A DNA stretch of 64,000 nt from the NCBI GenBank assembly GCA_023414875.1, contig JAEZMV010000014.1:1-64000 (forward strand). The letters are read 5' to 3'. The stretch is from Bacillota bacterium. Lineage in GTDB: Bacteria; Bacillota; Clostridia; Lachnospirales; Lachnospiraceae. This document shows positions 43,571-52,152 of the stretch, one piece after another (position 1 is the stretch's first letter; every line of letters starts with the position of its first letter). A program made the position numbers and the translations under genes. The notes under the pieces are model-generated. The model was given only the letters and a program-made list of their open reading frames with translations. It was not told where the DNA came from and ran no database searches.

Positions 43571-44320
43571 CTAGATGCACATTTTCTTATAATCTAGTTG
43601 CTTATAATCAAACTGTGATAATTTCGAATACTCAGTGCCATACTTTGAAAATGAAGACGAATATATTTTGTATTTCGATAATAACTCAGCAAACCATATC
43701 GGTACTGCTGTATCTATTTTCGCTTCCATAATCCATTGATCCTGAGGAAGTAAATAATCACCATAAATTCCATAATGCAATCCCAAGTCATAACGACGGG
43801 TTAGAATATTGGTATCGAAGGTAATCCGAAAATTATTATCATCATTTCCAAACATAGCGTTTCTATCATAAGATAGAAAGAGTGCAGGCTGCAACGTCGG
43901 ATATCTTTGAACTATAAAATCAATCTCATTTAGAATCTGCTCATTCATAGAATCCTTTATCGTCGGTTTCTGTTTTGTCTCCAGATACCAATAGGCTTCT
44001 TCAAGAGGGATAGGTGTTCTACGTTTGTTAACACAGCCGTTAAACTTCTTTTTGATTTCCAGATACACTTTGTCCTTTGATCCAACAACGCCATAACTTC
44101 TTAGTCGAAGTTTTTCTTTATAGATAGGCTTATCAATTGACTTTCTGATAATTTCATTATCCGCAGTATCATAATAGATGTTACAGATTTTATAAAAATC
44201 TCCATTACGGCTAAAGCCATCTACCTGCATATAATCCTCCAATAAGGGTTTTATCTGATGGTAAACTTCATCCGAAATAATAAATTTTTTCTCATATCTA
44301 TTAAATACCTCAATAGCCAC
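43571..44320 (-). CDS. VTC-domain polyphosphate polymerase
   Basis: 249 residues with a GTG start preceded by AAAGGAG. Bacterial member of the VTC4 catalytic-domain family: the basic tunnel motifs RYEKKF (8-13), KLRLRSYG (near 72-79), LEIKKKFNG and KRRTPI, plus the metal-binding Glu in MEAKID. In yeast this fold makes inorganic polyphosphate from ATP. The adjacent DUF4956 gene fits; the CotH kinase gene that often completes the bacterial cluster is not in the neighbourhood. Confidence 0.92.
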   Translation of the reverse strand: MAIEVFNRYEKKFIISDEVYHQIKPLLEDYMQVDGFSRNGDFYKICNIYYDTADNEIIRKSIDKPIYKEKLRLRSYGVVGSKDKVYLEIKKKFNGCVNKRRTPIPLEEAYWYLETKQKPTIKDSMNEQILNEIDFIVQRYPTLQPALFLSYDRNAMFGNDDNNFRITFDTNILTRRYDLGLHYGIYGDYLLPQDQWIMEAKIDTAVPIWFAELLSKYKIYSSSFSKYGTEYSKLSQFDYKQLDYKKMCI

Positions 44321-44463
44321 TTCCTACTTCTCCTTTAAATATACAGAATTGTTGTCATATGAAACAAGATATTTAAGTTCAATTCGTAGTAATAATAATG
44401 ATTTCCAGTGAAAATTTCTTACTATTTTTGGGTCTACTATGAAGTCTCTGCGGCTATGCGATA

Positions 44464-45264
44464 TTATCTGCCTCTCTGTCTGGCAGCCTCATACATCAGT
44501 ATTGCTGCTGCCACAGCTGCGTTTAAGGATTCTACCTTACCGGCCATCGGTATTTTTATTAGAGTATCTGCTACTTTTGAAACCTGATCACTTAATCCAT
44601 TCGCTTCGTTACCTATAAGAAAGGCACACTTTTTTAAGAAGTTGCCTTCGGTATGATAAGCAATTCCGGTTAAATGCGCTGCAAATATGGTGATATTCTG
44701 TTTTTTAATTTCATTTAGGGTATCGATCAAATTATCGGTCTGAAAAAAGGGCACTCTATATATCGACCCCATTGTAGAACGTATTACTTTGGGGTTATAA
44801 ATATCAACAGTAGTATTATTAAATATGATTCCGGTTATTCCGGCGCCCTCCGCCGTTCGAATCATGGTACCCAGGTTACCCGGATCTCTGATATCCTCTA
44901 AGATCAATAAACAGGCGTCCGGATTTTGTAACATCGTATCCAGTCTATAACTGGATTTCTTAACTGTTCCGAGAATACCCTGTGGTGTCATTGTCTCAGA
45001 AATACTATTAAAGATAGAATCTACAAAGATATCATAGTCCAAATCCTCAAGAAAATCAGGGTTATCTCTCATTTTTTCGTGATAGAAGGTTTCTGAAACA
45101 TATGCTTTCACAAGAAGCCCTGCATCTCTGGCTTCCTCAAACATTTTCAGACCCTCAACCACAAATATCCCTTGTTCTTCTCTTGCTTTTGGCTTTTTCT
45201 GTAATAATGTTATATTTTTAACTTGTGCATTGCTTGAACTACTGATTATATTCCTTGGCTTCAT
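44464..45264 (-). CDS. TrmH/SpoU-family RNA 2'-O-methyltransferase
   Basis: 266 residues. N-terminal substrate-binding domain (SSSNAQVKNITLLQKKPKAR; FVVEGLKMFEEA) and C-terminal knotted SPOUT domain with motif 1 DIRDPGNLGTMIRTA, motif 2 LIGNEANGL and motif 3 IPMAGKVESLNAAVAAAI. The target is likely 23S rRNA, but a tRNA cannot be excluded. It lies downstream of prfA on the same strand. Confidence 0.93.
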   Translation of the reverse strand: MKPRNIISSSSNAQVKNITLLQKKPKAREEQGIFVVEGLKMFEEARDAGLLVKAYVSETFYHEKMRDNPDFLEDLDYDIFVDSIFNSISETMTPQGILGTVKKSSYRLDTMLQNPDACLLILEDIRDPGNLGTMIRTAEGAGITGIIFNNTTVDIYNPKVIRSTMGSIYRVPFFQTDNLIDTLNEIKKQNITIFAAHLTGIAYHTEGNFLKKCAFLIGNEANGLSDQVSKVADTLIKIPMAGKVESLNAAVAAAILMYEAARQRGR

Positions 45265-45307
45265 TTTCTAATCAATCCTCATGCAGATTTCTTTATTGCT
45301 ACCTGGA

Positions 45308-45478
45308 GATCAGGCATTTACTGTTCACTGATATTTGCTAGCTTTGCTGCCTGGATCGGACGCCGATCAGGCATTTACTGTTCACTGATATTTGCAAGCT
45401 TTGCTGCCTGGATCGGACGCCGATCAGGCTTTTACTGTTCATTGATATTTGCAAGCTTTGCTGCCTGATCGGCGGCAA
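45308..45478 (-). repeat. 57-bp tandem triplication of the prfA 3' end
   Basis: Three contiguous copies start at 45308, 45365 and 45422 (57 bases each, 19 codons). The last is the genuine end of prfA (AADQAAKLANINEQ-stop). The other two lie downstream and, in the prfA frame, read PDRRPIQAAKLANISEQ with a UAA at the same place. Each downstream stop is directly followed by ATG. Copies 1 and 2 differ from one another at a single base or so. Confidence 0.92.
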
Positions 45479-46505
45479 TTAGGCTATCTATGATTTCCTG
45501 TAGATCTCCATTCATAACAGCATCAATCTGATGAACGGTCAACTTAATTCGATGATCGGTAACACGACCCTGAGGGAAGTTATAGGTTCTGATTTTTTCA
45601 GATCGGTCACCGGTACCAACCTGGCTTTTTCTTGCTTCTGCTTCTGCGCTCTGCGCTTTTTCTAACTCAATTTCATATAACTTGGACCTTAATACCCTGA
45701 TTGCCTTGTCCTTATTCTTCAACTGAGATTTTTCATCCTGACAGTTAATTACGATACCGGTCGGAATATGTGTCAATCTAACAGCTGAGTCCGTCGTATT
45801 AACACATTGACCACCATTACCGGAGGAACGGAACACATCGAATCTACAATCATTTAAATCTAAATCCACATCTACTTCTTCCGCTTCCGGCATGATTGCT
45901 ACGGTTGCTGTTGAAGTGTGAATTCTGCCACCGGATTCAGTTACCGGAACACGCTGCACGCGGTGAACACCGCTTTCATATTTAAGCTTGGAATATGCAC
46001 CTTTACCGTTTATCATGAAAATAACTTCTTTAAAGCCTCCGATTCCATTCTCATTTAAACTCATCATATCTATCTTCCAACGGTTACGTTCTGCATACAT
46101 TACATACATACGATATAATTGCGCGGCAAACAGAGCTGCTTCATCTCCACCTGCACCACCACGGATTTCAACAATAACATTCTTATCATCGTTTGGATCC
46201 TTTGGAAGCAGTAATACCTTAAGTTCTTCCTCTATCTTAACAATATTTTGCTTACAAAGACTAAGTTCTTCCTTCGCAAGCTCACGCATTTCCTCGTCGC
46301 TTTCCTCTTCCAGCATTGCAATGCTTTCATCAATACTGCTTAGAGTTGCTTTATATTCCTTATATTTTTCAACAATATCCGTAAGGTCAGCATGCTCCTT
46401 ACGAAGATTCTTAAATTTATTTTGGTCATTCATGATACTTGGATTCATCATTTCTTCTTCAATTTCCTGAAAGCGAATCAAAATATCCTCTAGCTTGTCA
46501 AACAT
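45432..46505 (-). CDS. prfA: Peptide chain release factor 1
   Basis: 357 residues. Stop-codon-recognition tripeptide PVT at 187-189 identifies RF1 (UAA/UAG) rather than RF2; catalytic GGQ at 231-233 in SSGNGGQCVNTT, whose Gln is methylated by PrmC, encoded upstream. An N-terminal helical domain occupies residues 1-100. GGAGG precedes the ATG by eight bases. The 3' end has been triplicated (45308-45478). Confidence 0.97.
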   Translation of the reverse strand: MFDKLEDILIRFQEIEEEMMNPSIMNDQNKFKNLRKEHADLTDIVEKYKEYKATLSSIDESIAMLEEESDEEMRELAKEELSLCKQNIVKIEEELKVLLLPKDPNDDKNVIVEIRGGAGGDEAALFAAQLYRMYVMYAERNRWKIDMMSLNENGIGGFKEVIFMINGKGAYSKLKYESGVHRVQRVPVTESGGRIHTSTATVAIMPEAEEVDVDLDLNDCRFDVFRSSGNGGQCVNTTDSAVRLTHIPTGIVINCQDEKSQLKNKDKAIRVLRSKLYEIELEKAQSAEAEARKSQVGTGDRSEKIRTYNFPQGRVTDHRIKLTVHQIDAVMNGDLQEIIDSLIAADQAAKLANINEQ

Positions 46506-46524
46506 AAAAATTCCTCCACATGAA

Positions 46525-47355
46525 TTATAATCTTATAGCGGTGACCATTCTGTCTAAACCACTCAGATCCTTTTTTATCACAACATCAGTAAACCCTTCG
46601 TTTAAAAGGATTTGCTTTACACCATCCCCTTGATTATGTCCTATCTCAAATAATATAACACCACCACGATGTAAATGCTTTATCGCTTCTTTCGAAATCC
46701 TACGATAGAAATACAATCCATCAGAACTTCCATCAAGAGCAGAAATCGGTTCATGATCCTTAACCTCAGGCATCAGTTCCATAATCTCGTCAGTAGGTAT
46801 ATAAGGAGGATTGGATACAATAATATCAAAGCTGCCGCTGATTTGGTTGAACAAATCACTTTGCAAAAACTCAATCTCAACTTTATGCTTTACTGCATTG
46901 GAATTAGCAACCTCCAGTGCTTTGATTGAAATATCCGACCCGACAGCCTTTATGGGTCTGCCTAATTTGGCTACACTGATAATAATGCATCCGGATCCAG
47001 TACACATATCTAGTACAGTTTTACCATCACAAAATCTTAATACTTCTAAGGCAAGAATTTCAGTATCCTGTCTTGGTATCAGAACATCCTCTGAAACATT
47101 AAATTCCAAACCCATAAATTCTTGCATCCCCGTAATATACTGTAACGGTATATGTGCCGCACGTTGATTTATGAGCTCCTGATACTTCGTATTAAGATCC
47201 TCGGGAACGGGATTATCACCGTTTAAAAACAAGTCGGTTCTATTGATATGGAAAACATGTGAAAGCAGATACCATGCATCAATATCGGCATCCGCAATCC
47301 CCTGTTGTTTTAACTTATACTTTGCATTCTGCAATAATTCCTTATAAGTGTTCAT
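46525..47355 (-). CDS. prmC: Release factor glutamine methyltransferase
   Basis: 276 residues. N-terminal helical domain, then a Rossmann methyltransferase with VLDMCTGSGCIIISVA (SAM site) and the NPPY catalytic motif (IVSNPPYIP). The conserved FMGLEF segment and a preceding PLQYITG stretch mark the family. It methylates the GGQ glutamine of RF1 and RF2. It is 19 bases ahead of prfA. Confidence 0.97.
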   Translation of the reverse strand: MNTYKELLQNAKYKLKQQGIADADIDAWYLLSHVFHINRTDLFLNGDNPVPEDLNTKYQELINQRAAHIPLQYITGMQEFMGLEFNVSEDVLIPRQDTEILALEVLRFCDGKTVLDMCTGSGCIIISVAKLGRPIKAVGSDISIKALEVANSNAVKHKVEIEFLQSDLFNQISGSFDIIVSNPPYIPTDEIMELMPEVKDHEPISALDGSSDGLYFYRRISKEAIKHLHRGGVILFEIGHNQGDGVKQILLNEGFTDVVIKKDLSGLDRMVTAIRL

Positions 47356-47384
47356 TATATTTCCTCGTAGATCTATTACTGACG

Positions 47385-48662
47385 CTATTCGCCTTCAGCC
47401 GCCTTATTCACGCCCCCATCAACAAAGTACTTATCTAAGGCTTTTAAAATCTCATCATCCTCTTCTTCCTCGCGGTTTGGTTTGTTTGGTTTTGCCGGGT
47501 TTTCTATCTTTTCTTTACTTAAAGGCTTTGCAGTTTGTTTTTTGGATTTACTACCTGCTGTCTTTTTTCCTTCTTTTTTCGATGTAGAGTCTAAATAAAC
47601 TCTCCAGTCAAATACAGCACTTACTGATTCTATTGCTACTTCAATCATCGAATCCTCAGGCTCTTTCGTGGTTAGCCCTTGCATCCATAGGCCTGGTTTA
47701 CTTAAAATGTTTACAACCTTATGGTCACTCTTACCTGCCAGACGTATGAACTCGTAAGATACACCTGCAATAATCGGAATCAGGATAATTCTTGATACTA
47801 CTCTCCACAATAAATCGTGTGTAGGAAGTATCATAAAAGATAAAGCACTGATTAAGATTACCAGTAGCAGAAAGCTGGTACCGCATCGTTTATGAAGTTT
47901 TGACTGCCATTTAACATTCTCAACGGTAAGCTCAAATCCATTCTCAAGACAGTTAATGGTTTTATGCTCTGCGCCGTGATACATAAATACTCTTTTAATT
48001 TCAGGCATTCTCGATGCTAACACTACATATCCAATGAAGATGGCAAGCCTTACTACCGCCTCGATTAAATTAATTACAAATATACTATCTATTACTTTTA
48101 CTAACAAACCTGTTATTAATACCGGAAGCACCATAAATAGGGCAACTGAAATAACAATCGAAATCAAAACTGCAAAAATTGTTAAGATAGTATTATTTTT
48201 TTCATCTTTTTTTGTATTACTATCTGCCTTATCCTTTGGTTGTGTTTGCTTCGAACTTTCCGTATCCATTTTAGTTACTGAAACTTCTTCAATCTCAAAG
48301 TCACTATCCTTGTCTTCTGTCTTTATATCTTTTCTGTTTATACTCTTAATTTCTGATGACTTTTTATTCATCTTTGTCAGGGCTTCCTCTTCTTCCTCGA
48401 AGAAGCTGGCTGAATAATTCAGAACCTTTACACCTACAACCATTGAATCTACAAAGGCCAGCATACCACGGAATATGGGAAGTTTAAATAATTTAACCTT
48501 GTCGGAAAAATCATTATGTGTGCTCTTTTCCACTGCAATTTCATTGTTTGGCTTACGAACTGCTACGGCGTACTCGTTCTTATTTTTCATCATAACGCCT
48601 TCCATAACAGCCATGCCACCGATACCTGATGGTTTCATCTTTACACCCGAACCTTTCTTCAT
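47385..48662 (-). CDS. DUF1385 (YqhQ-like) membrane protein
   Basis: 425 residues from ATG at 48662; an ATG at 48638 is an alternative that agrees better with homologues starting near MKPSGIGG. N-terminal conserved block GIGGMAVMEGVMMKNKNEYA, then a Lys/Glu-rich variable insert (about 90-150), four membrane helices and the conserved FMYHGAEHKTINCLE. The C-terminal 90 residues are Lys/Glu-rich and disordered. DUF1385 genes typically precede prmC-prfA; the biochemical role is unknown. The upstream leader carries a repeat array running up to the start. Confidence 0.92.
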   Translation of the reverse strand: MKKGSGVKMKPSGIGGMAVMEGVMMKNKNEYAVAVRKPNNEIAVEKSTHNDFSDKVKLFKLPIFRGMLAFVDSMVVGVKVLNYSASFFEEEEEALTKMNKKSSEIKSINRKDIKTEDKDSDFEIEEVSVTKMDTESSKQTQPKDKADSNTKKDEKNNTILTIFAVLISIVISVALFMVLPVLITGLLVKVIDSIFVINLIEAVVRLAIFIGYVVLASRMPEIKRVFMYHGAEHKTINCLENGFELTVENVKWQSKLHKRCGTSFLLLVILISALSFMILPTHDLLWRVVSRIILIPIIAGVSYEFIRLAGKSDHKVVNILSKPGLWMQGLTTKEPEDSMIEVAIESVSAVFDWRVYLDSTSKKEGKKTAGSKSKKQTAKPLSKEKIENPAKPNKPNREEEEDDEILKALDKYFVDGGVNKAAEGE

Positions 48663-48801
48663 AATCCTGTGATTTAGAATTTTTTCCTATAATTTAGGGT
48701 CTTTCCTGAAATTTAGGGGTTTCTGTACTTTCGGATTAATCCTGATATGTAGGATTTTATCCTGATATGTAGGATTTTATCCTGTTATGTTAGGATTTTC
48801 C
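48663..48801 (-). repeat. Array of about 20-base repeats ending at the DUF1385 start codon
   Basis: Read leftward, about seven degenerate units follow one another. Two are identical (AAAATCCTACATATCAGGAT, at 48780-48761 and 48760-48741), with variants on both sides: AAAATCCTAACATAACAGGAT before them, then three weaker units, and finally AAAATTCTAAATCACAGGAT immediately ahead of TATG. Each has ATCCT and AGGAT able to pair as a small hairpin. The last unit supplies the only ribosome-site-like bases of the gene. Confidence 0.8.
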
Positions 48802-49027
48802 TTCTGCTTAGAATTTATTTAATATTCATATATATTGTAATTCTTATATTTAAAAATAGGCTGAGGAAGTGAACCTCAACCTAATTTTTAACGTTATAAT
48901 ATAGGTGATGTGCTAAAACACATCTTACGTGCAAATATACTAAAACCGTACAAATCACGTTCTATCAAGCTTCTTTTCATAGATTACCTCTATGCACAAT
49001 TGAATTTATCAATTCTCATGTAAAGAA
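48802..49027. other. Remainder of the rpmE-DUF1385 gap
   Basis: AT-rich sequence after rpmE. CCTCAACC and short complementary stretches are present, but no strong hairpin stands out. The DUF1385 promoter is probably here, upstream of the repeat array. Confidence 0.4.
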
Positions 49028-49237
49028 TTATTTATCTTGACCTAAACCATATTTGCGGTTGAATTTATCAATTGCACCGCGTGCAGCAGCTGTCTTTTGC
49101 TGACCGGTATAGAATGAATGGCACTTGGAGCAGATTTCAACATGGATATCTTCCTTAGTTGATCCTGTTACAAATTCGTTACCGCAGTTGCAAACAACCT
49201 TAGCCTGATGATATTTGGGATGGATTCCGTCTTTCAT
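49028..49237 (-). CDS. rpmE: Large ribosomal subunit protein bL31 (zinc-binding type)
   Basis: 69 residues. Zinc ligands are present (CNC near 18-20 and CSKC near 37-40), so this is the C+ form. Conserved HPKYHQAKVVCNCGNEF and FYTGQQKTAAARGAIDKFN. GAGGTG precedes the ATG. Rho lies upstream and DUF1385 downstream, the usual clostridial order. Confidence 0.97.
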   Translation of the reverse strand: MKDGIHPKYHQAKVVCNCGNEFVTGSTKEDIHVEICSKCHSFYTGQQKTAAARGAIDKFNRKYGLGQDK

Positions 49238-49359
49238 GTTTTCACCTCTTTACTATCGAATCATTTTAGATTGAATAGTATAATATATTAATATTATAAT
49301 AACTCCAATCTAATAAACAGCTTTTTTATTATAGCATACGTTAAAATCTATTGCAATAC

Positions 49360-50754
49360 CTAAAAAACAATTTTGGTTTTTTTAATCGTTTCAATAAACT
49401 CAGCGTTGGTCTTCGTACGCAAAAACATATCAATAATTCTTTCAAGAGCTTCTTCAGACTTAAGGCCTCCTAGTGCTTTACGCATCAGATAAGCTGCTTC
49501 AAGTTCCGGTTGTGAAAGGAGAAGGTCTTCTCTTCTTGTACTTGATCTTGGCAAATCAATTGCAGGGAAGATACGCTTTTCTGATAAGCTTCGATCTAAA
49601 ACAAGCTCCATGTTACCGGTTCCCTTAAATTCTTCGAATACCACATCATCCATTCTGCTGCCGGTGTCAACCAGAGCAGTCGCAAGTATCGTTAGGCTTC
49701 CGCCTTCACGCATATTTCTTGCAGCTCCAAAAAACTTCTTGGGCATATGAAGTGCGGCCGGATCCAAACCGCCGGACAATGTCCTTCCACTGGGCTGTAC
49801 TGTTAGGTTATAGGCTCTGGCAAGTCTAGTAATGCTATCCAGAAGTATGATTACATCCTGTTTATGCTCTACGAGGCGTTTTGCTCTTTCAATTACCATC
49901 TCGGAAACTCTTTTGTGATTATCGGGAAGCTCATCAAAGGTGGAATATATAACTTCAACATTTCTTCCTTCAATCGATTCCTTAATATCCGTTACTTCCT
50001 CAGGGCGCTCATCGATTAAAAGAATAATTAACTTCATATCAGGGTGATTCTTTGTAACAGCTTTTGCTATCTGCTTGAGCAAGGTTGTCTTACCTGTTTT
50101 CGGCTGAGATACAATCATACCTCTCTGCCCTTTACCAATTGGTGATATTAAATCTACCATTCGCATTGATACTCCTGCTCCAGGGGTTTCCAGATGAATT
50201 CGATCATTCGGAAAAACAGGAGTAAGATCTTCAAATCTCTTACGTTTTTGAGCTTCATTCGGATGAAACCCATTAACAGCTTTCACAAATAATAATGCAC
50301 TGAATTTCTCATTCTGGTTTCGTATTCTAGTATTTCCTGCTACGATATCACCGGTTTTCAGGTTAAAACGACGAATTTGTGCGGGTGAAACATAAACATC
50401 ATTTTCCCCAGGCAAATAATTATCGCAGCGAATAAATCCATATCCATCCGGAAGCACCTCTAATATTCCTACCTTGGTTTCTCCGCTATCCAATTGTTCC
50501 ATTTCATTTGATGGGCCCGATTTTCTTTCTTCCTTTAAGGATACCGGTGCTTGTTCCATCTTCGGTTGCATCTGTTCGGATTGAACTGGCTCTGCACTGA
50601 TATTAATCTGCTTCTCTTCTTTCTTATTCGCATCAGCTGCTAATAAATTCTCTATCAATTCACTTTTCTTTAGCGAAGTAATATTTTTCAAGCCCTTTTC
50701 TTTTGCCAACTCTCTTAAATTGGCTAAAGTCATTGAATCATATTGATTATCCAT
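49360..50754 (-). CDS. rho: Transcription termination factor Rho
   Basis: 464 residues. N-terminal Rho_N helical domain (LANLRELAKEKGLKNITSLK), a 60-residue Gln/Glu/Lys-rich insert, cold-shock-like RNA-binding domain (GYGFIRCDNYLPGENDVYVS) and a RecA-type ATPase with Walker A QPKTGKTTLL, Walker B LIILLIDERPEEVTD, Q-loop and R-loop (GGLDPAALHMPKKFFGAARN). It is a hexameric RNA helicase ending transcription. AAAGGAG lies ahead of the ATG. Confidence 0.97.
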   Translation of the reverse strand: MDNQYDSMTLANLRELAKEKGLKNITSLKKSELIENLLAADANKKEEKQINISAEPVQSEQMQPKMEQAPVSLKEERKSGPSNEMEQLDSGETKVGILEVLPDGYGFIRCDNYLPGENDVYVSPAQIRRFNLKTGDIVAGNTRIRNQNEKFSALLFVKAVNGFHPNEAQKRKRFEDLTPVFPNDRIHLETPGAGVSMRMVDLISPIGKGQRGMIVSQPKTGKTTLLKQIAKAVTKNHPDMKLIILLIDERPEEVTDIKESIEGRNVEVIYSTFDELPDNHKRVSEMVIERAKRLVEHKQDVIILLDSITRLARAYNLTVQPSGRTLSGGLDPAALHMPKKFFGAARNMREGGSLTILATALVDTGSRMDDVVFEEFKGTGNMELVLDRSLSEKRIFPAIDLPRSSTRREDLLLSQPELEAAYLMRKALGGLKSEEALERIIDMFLRTKTNAEFIETIKKTKIVF

Positions 50755-51049
50755 GTATTCAGCTCCTTTGGTTTTCGATTGGATTCTCTTACGGAATGTG
50801 ATATAGAAGTGATATAGAGATACTGTTTATGAGAAATATATCCATAGATTATCCAGATTATGATAGTTTATTATACATCATTCGTATAAGAAAAGAAAGT
50901 ACTTTCTTATGAGATTTATAGCCCATATAGCCTCTTAGAACAATCTGTATAAACACCCTTTAATTTGCGTTTCCAGTGAAATATCTCATGAGATAACAGA
51001 CTTTCTTAAGGCTAGTATGTTCTATTTTGAATTTTTGGTCCTCAAATAT

Positions 51050-51802
51050 CTATATACTGCTGTTTACACGGAACCAATAAGTATAGAAATTTTGGAAGCC
51101 TAACGATTGATAAAGCCATATTGCCGGTTCATTTCCATCCACCACCTGCAAATAAGCTTTTCTCGCACCCTTCTTCATCCCTTCCTTCAGAATACAGGTA
51201 CATAACGACCGTGCTAAACCCTTTTTCCGAAAATCTTCCCTGACATGGATTGCATATACACCAACATACTCACGATCAAGAATTCCAAGCCCGGTCCCTA
51301 TGATTACTCCCTGTCTACGAATGGCGACGCATATAGTTTCCTTAGCTATGGCATTATACATCGTCGGAACTATTGCTCTGTGCATGGCATTGGTCGTCCC
51401 CTTTAAATCCAAAAGACTATCAATCCATTCTCTTCCGATTGTCTGACACACAATCACTTCCTCTGTTGGTGAATTAAGATTTGCCTCATCCAAATCTAAT
51501 ATCATGACATCTGTGGTATGCTGTATTTCGTAATTTCGGTTTTCCAGAACATATTCAAAATCCTTTGATACCAGTGGACTGATTTTAAAAATTGCGGGTG
51601 TTCCCCATCGTTTGTATGCAGCTTCACAATATGGTATTTTCTCTCGCCAGTTAAGAGTTGAAGTACCGAACTGCTCGACACTATTGGTTCTGTGTGTATA
51701 AAAATGTGAAAAGCGTAGTATCCACCCATCATAAAGCTCCATCTGATGGGATGGCCAAGCATTCAATGACAAATCTTCAATTATTTTAATGTCTGTATTC
51801 AT
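51050..51802 (-). CDS. GNAT-family N-acetyltransferase
   Basis: 250 residues. The GNAT acetyl-CoA-binding motif lies in the C-terminal third (VREDFRKKGLARSLCTCILK), followed by NEPAIWLYQSLGFQNFYTYW. The N-terminal 110 residues resemble a second, degenerate GNAT fold (NAWPSHQMELYDGWILRFSH). The substrate is unknown. No clear ribosome site precedes the ATG at 51802. Single gene, divergent from the malic enzyme gene. Confidence 0.85.
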   Translation of the reverse strand: MNTDIKIIEDLSLNAWPSHQMELYDGWILRFSHFYTHRTNSVEQFGTSTLNWREKIPYCEAAYKRWGTPAIFKISPLVSKDFEYVLENRNYEIQHTTDVMILDLDEANLNSPTEEVIVCQTIGREWIDSLLDLKGTTNAMHRAIVPTMYNAIAKETICVAIRRQGVIIGTGLGILDREYVGVYAIHVREDFRKKGLARSLCTCILKEGMKKGARKAYLQVVDGNEPAIWLYQSLGFQNFYTYWFRVNSSI

Positions 51803-51969
51803 AGCTTTTAATTCTTACACTCTACCAATATAATTGATAAGTTAAGAAAACCTTTCTTCTTATTACAATGCATTAATCCAGTCATTCTTATGACCTATAG
51901 GGACAAAAACTTTTACTTATTTATTATATTGTATACATAAACAGTAATTTATGTCAATTCGATTATAAT

Positions 51970-52006
51970 TTACCTTAAGCATAAAATTATTACCTTAAGA
52001 GTAAAA
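51970..52006 (+). promoter_or_regulatory. Two direct repeats, candidate operator of the malic enzyme gene
   Basis: TTACCTTAAGCATAAAA (51970-51986) and TTACCTTAAGAGTAAAA (51990-52006) differ at two bases and are spaced by 20 bases, about two helical turns. They lie 14 bases ahead of the -35. Confidence 0.55.
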
Positions 52007-52019
52007 CCTAAGTATATGC

Positions 52020-52048
52020 TTGATTTACCGTTTTTATAGTGATATGAT
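52020..52048 (+). promoter_or_regulatory. Candidate promoter of the malic enzyme gene
   Basis: TTGATT (52020-52025) and TATGAT (52043-52048) with a 17-base spacer, about 105 bases ahead of the ATG. Confidence 0.55.
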
Positions 52049-52152
52049 AGACCATAAATGTATATTTATTATAATTTAATATAAATACATGAATTATTCT
52101 CTTTCATATGATATACATATACCGCTAATTTGTCGGGGAATGGAGTAAAACT

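Larger units (their letters stand above)
51803..52152. other. Intergenic region with paired direct repeats ahead of the malic enzyme promoter
   Basis: 350 bases between divergent genes. Two copies of TTACCTTAAG followed by TAAAA, 20 bases apart, lie just upstream of a promoter at 52020-52048. A further AT-rich leader of about 100 bases precedes the malic enzyme start. No RNA gene seen. Confidence 0.6.

Noticed and set aside
45308..45478. CRISPR-like array at the end of prfA
   Set aside because: The three units are contiguous with no spacers and each carries coding sequence of prfA; it is a tandem duplication.
45988..46470. 160-codon open frame on the plus strand
   Set aside because: Shadow of prfA, rich in Ser, Leu and Ile; RF1 is unambiguous on the other strand.
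45432..46505. RF1 with a possibly altered catalytic loop (GNGGQC instead of the common GxGGQH)
   Set aside because: The essential GGQ is intact and variation at the following residue occurs in the family; no reason to suspect loss of function.
48663..48801. CRISPR-like array before DUF1385
   Set aside because: Units are only about 20 bases and contiguous, with no unique spacers and no cas genes nearby.
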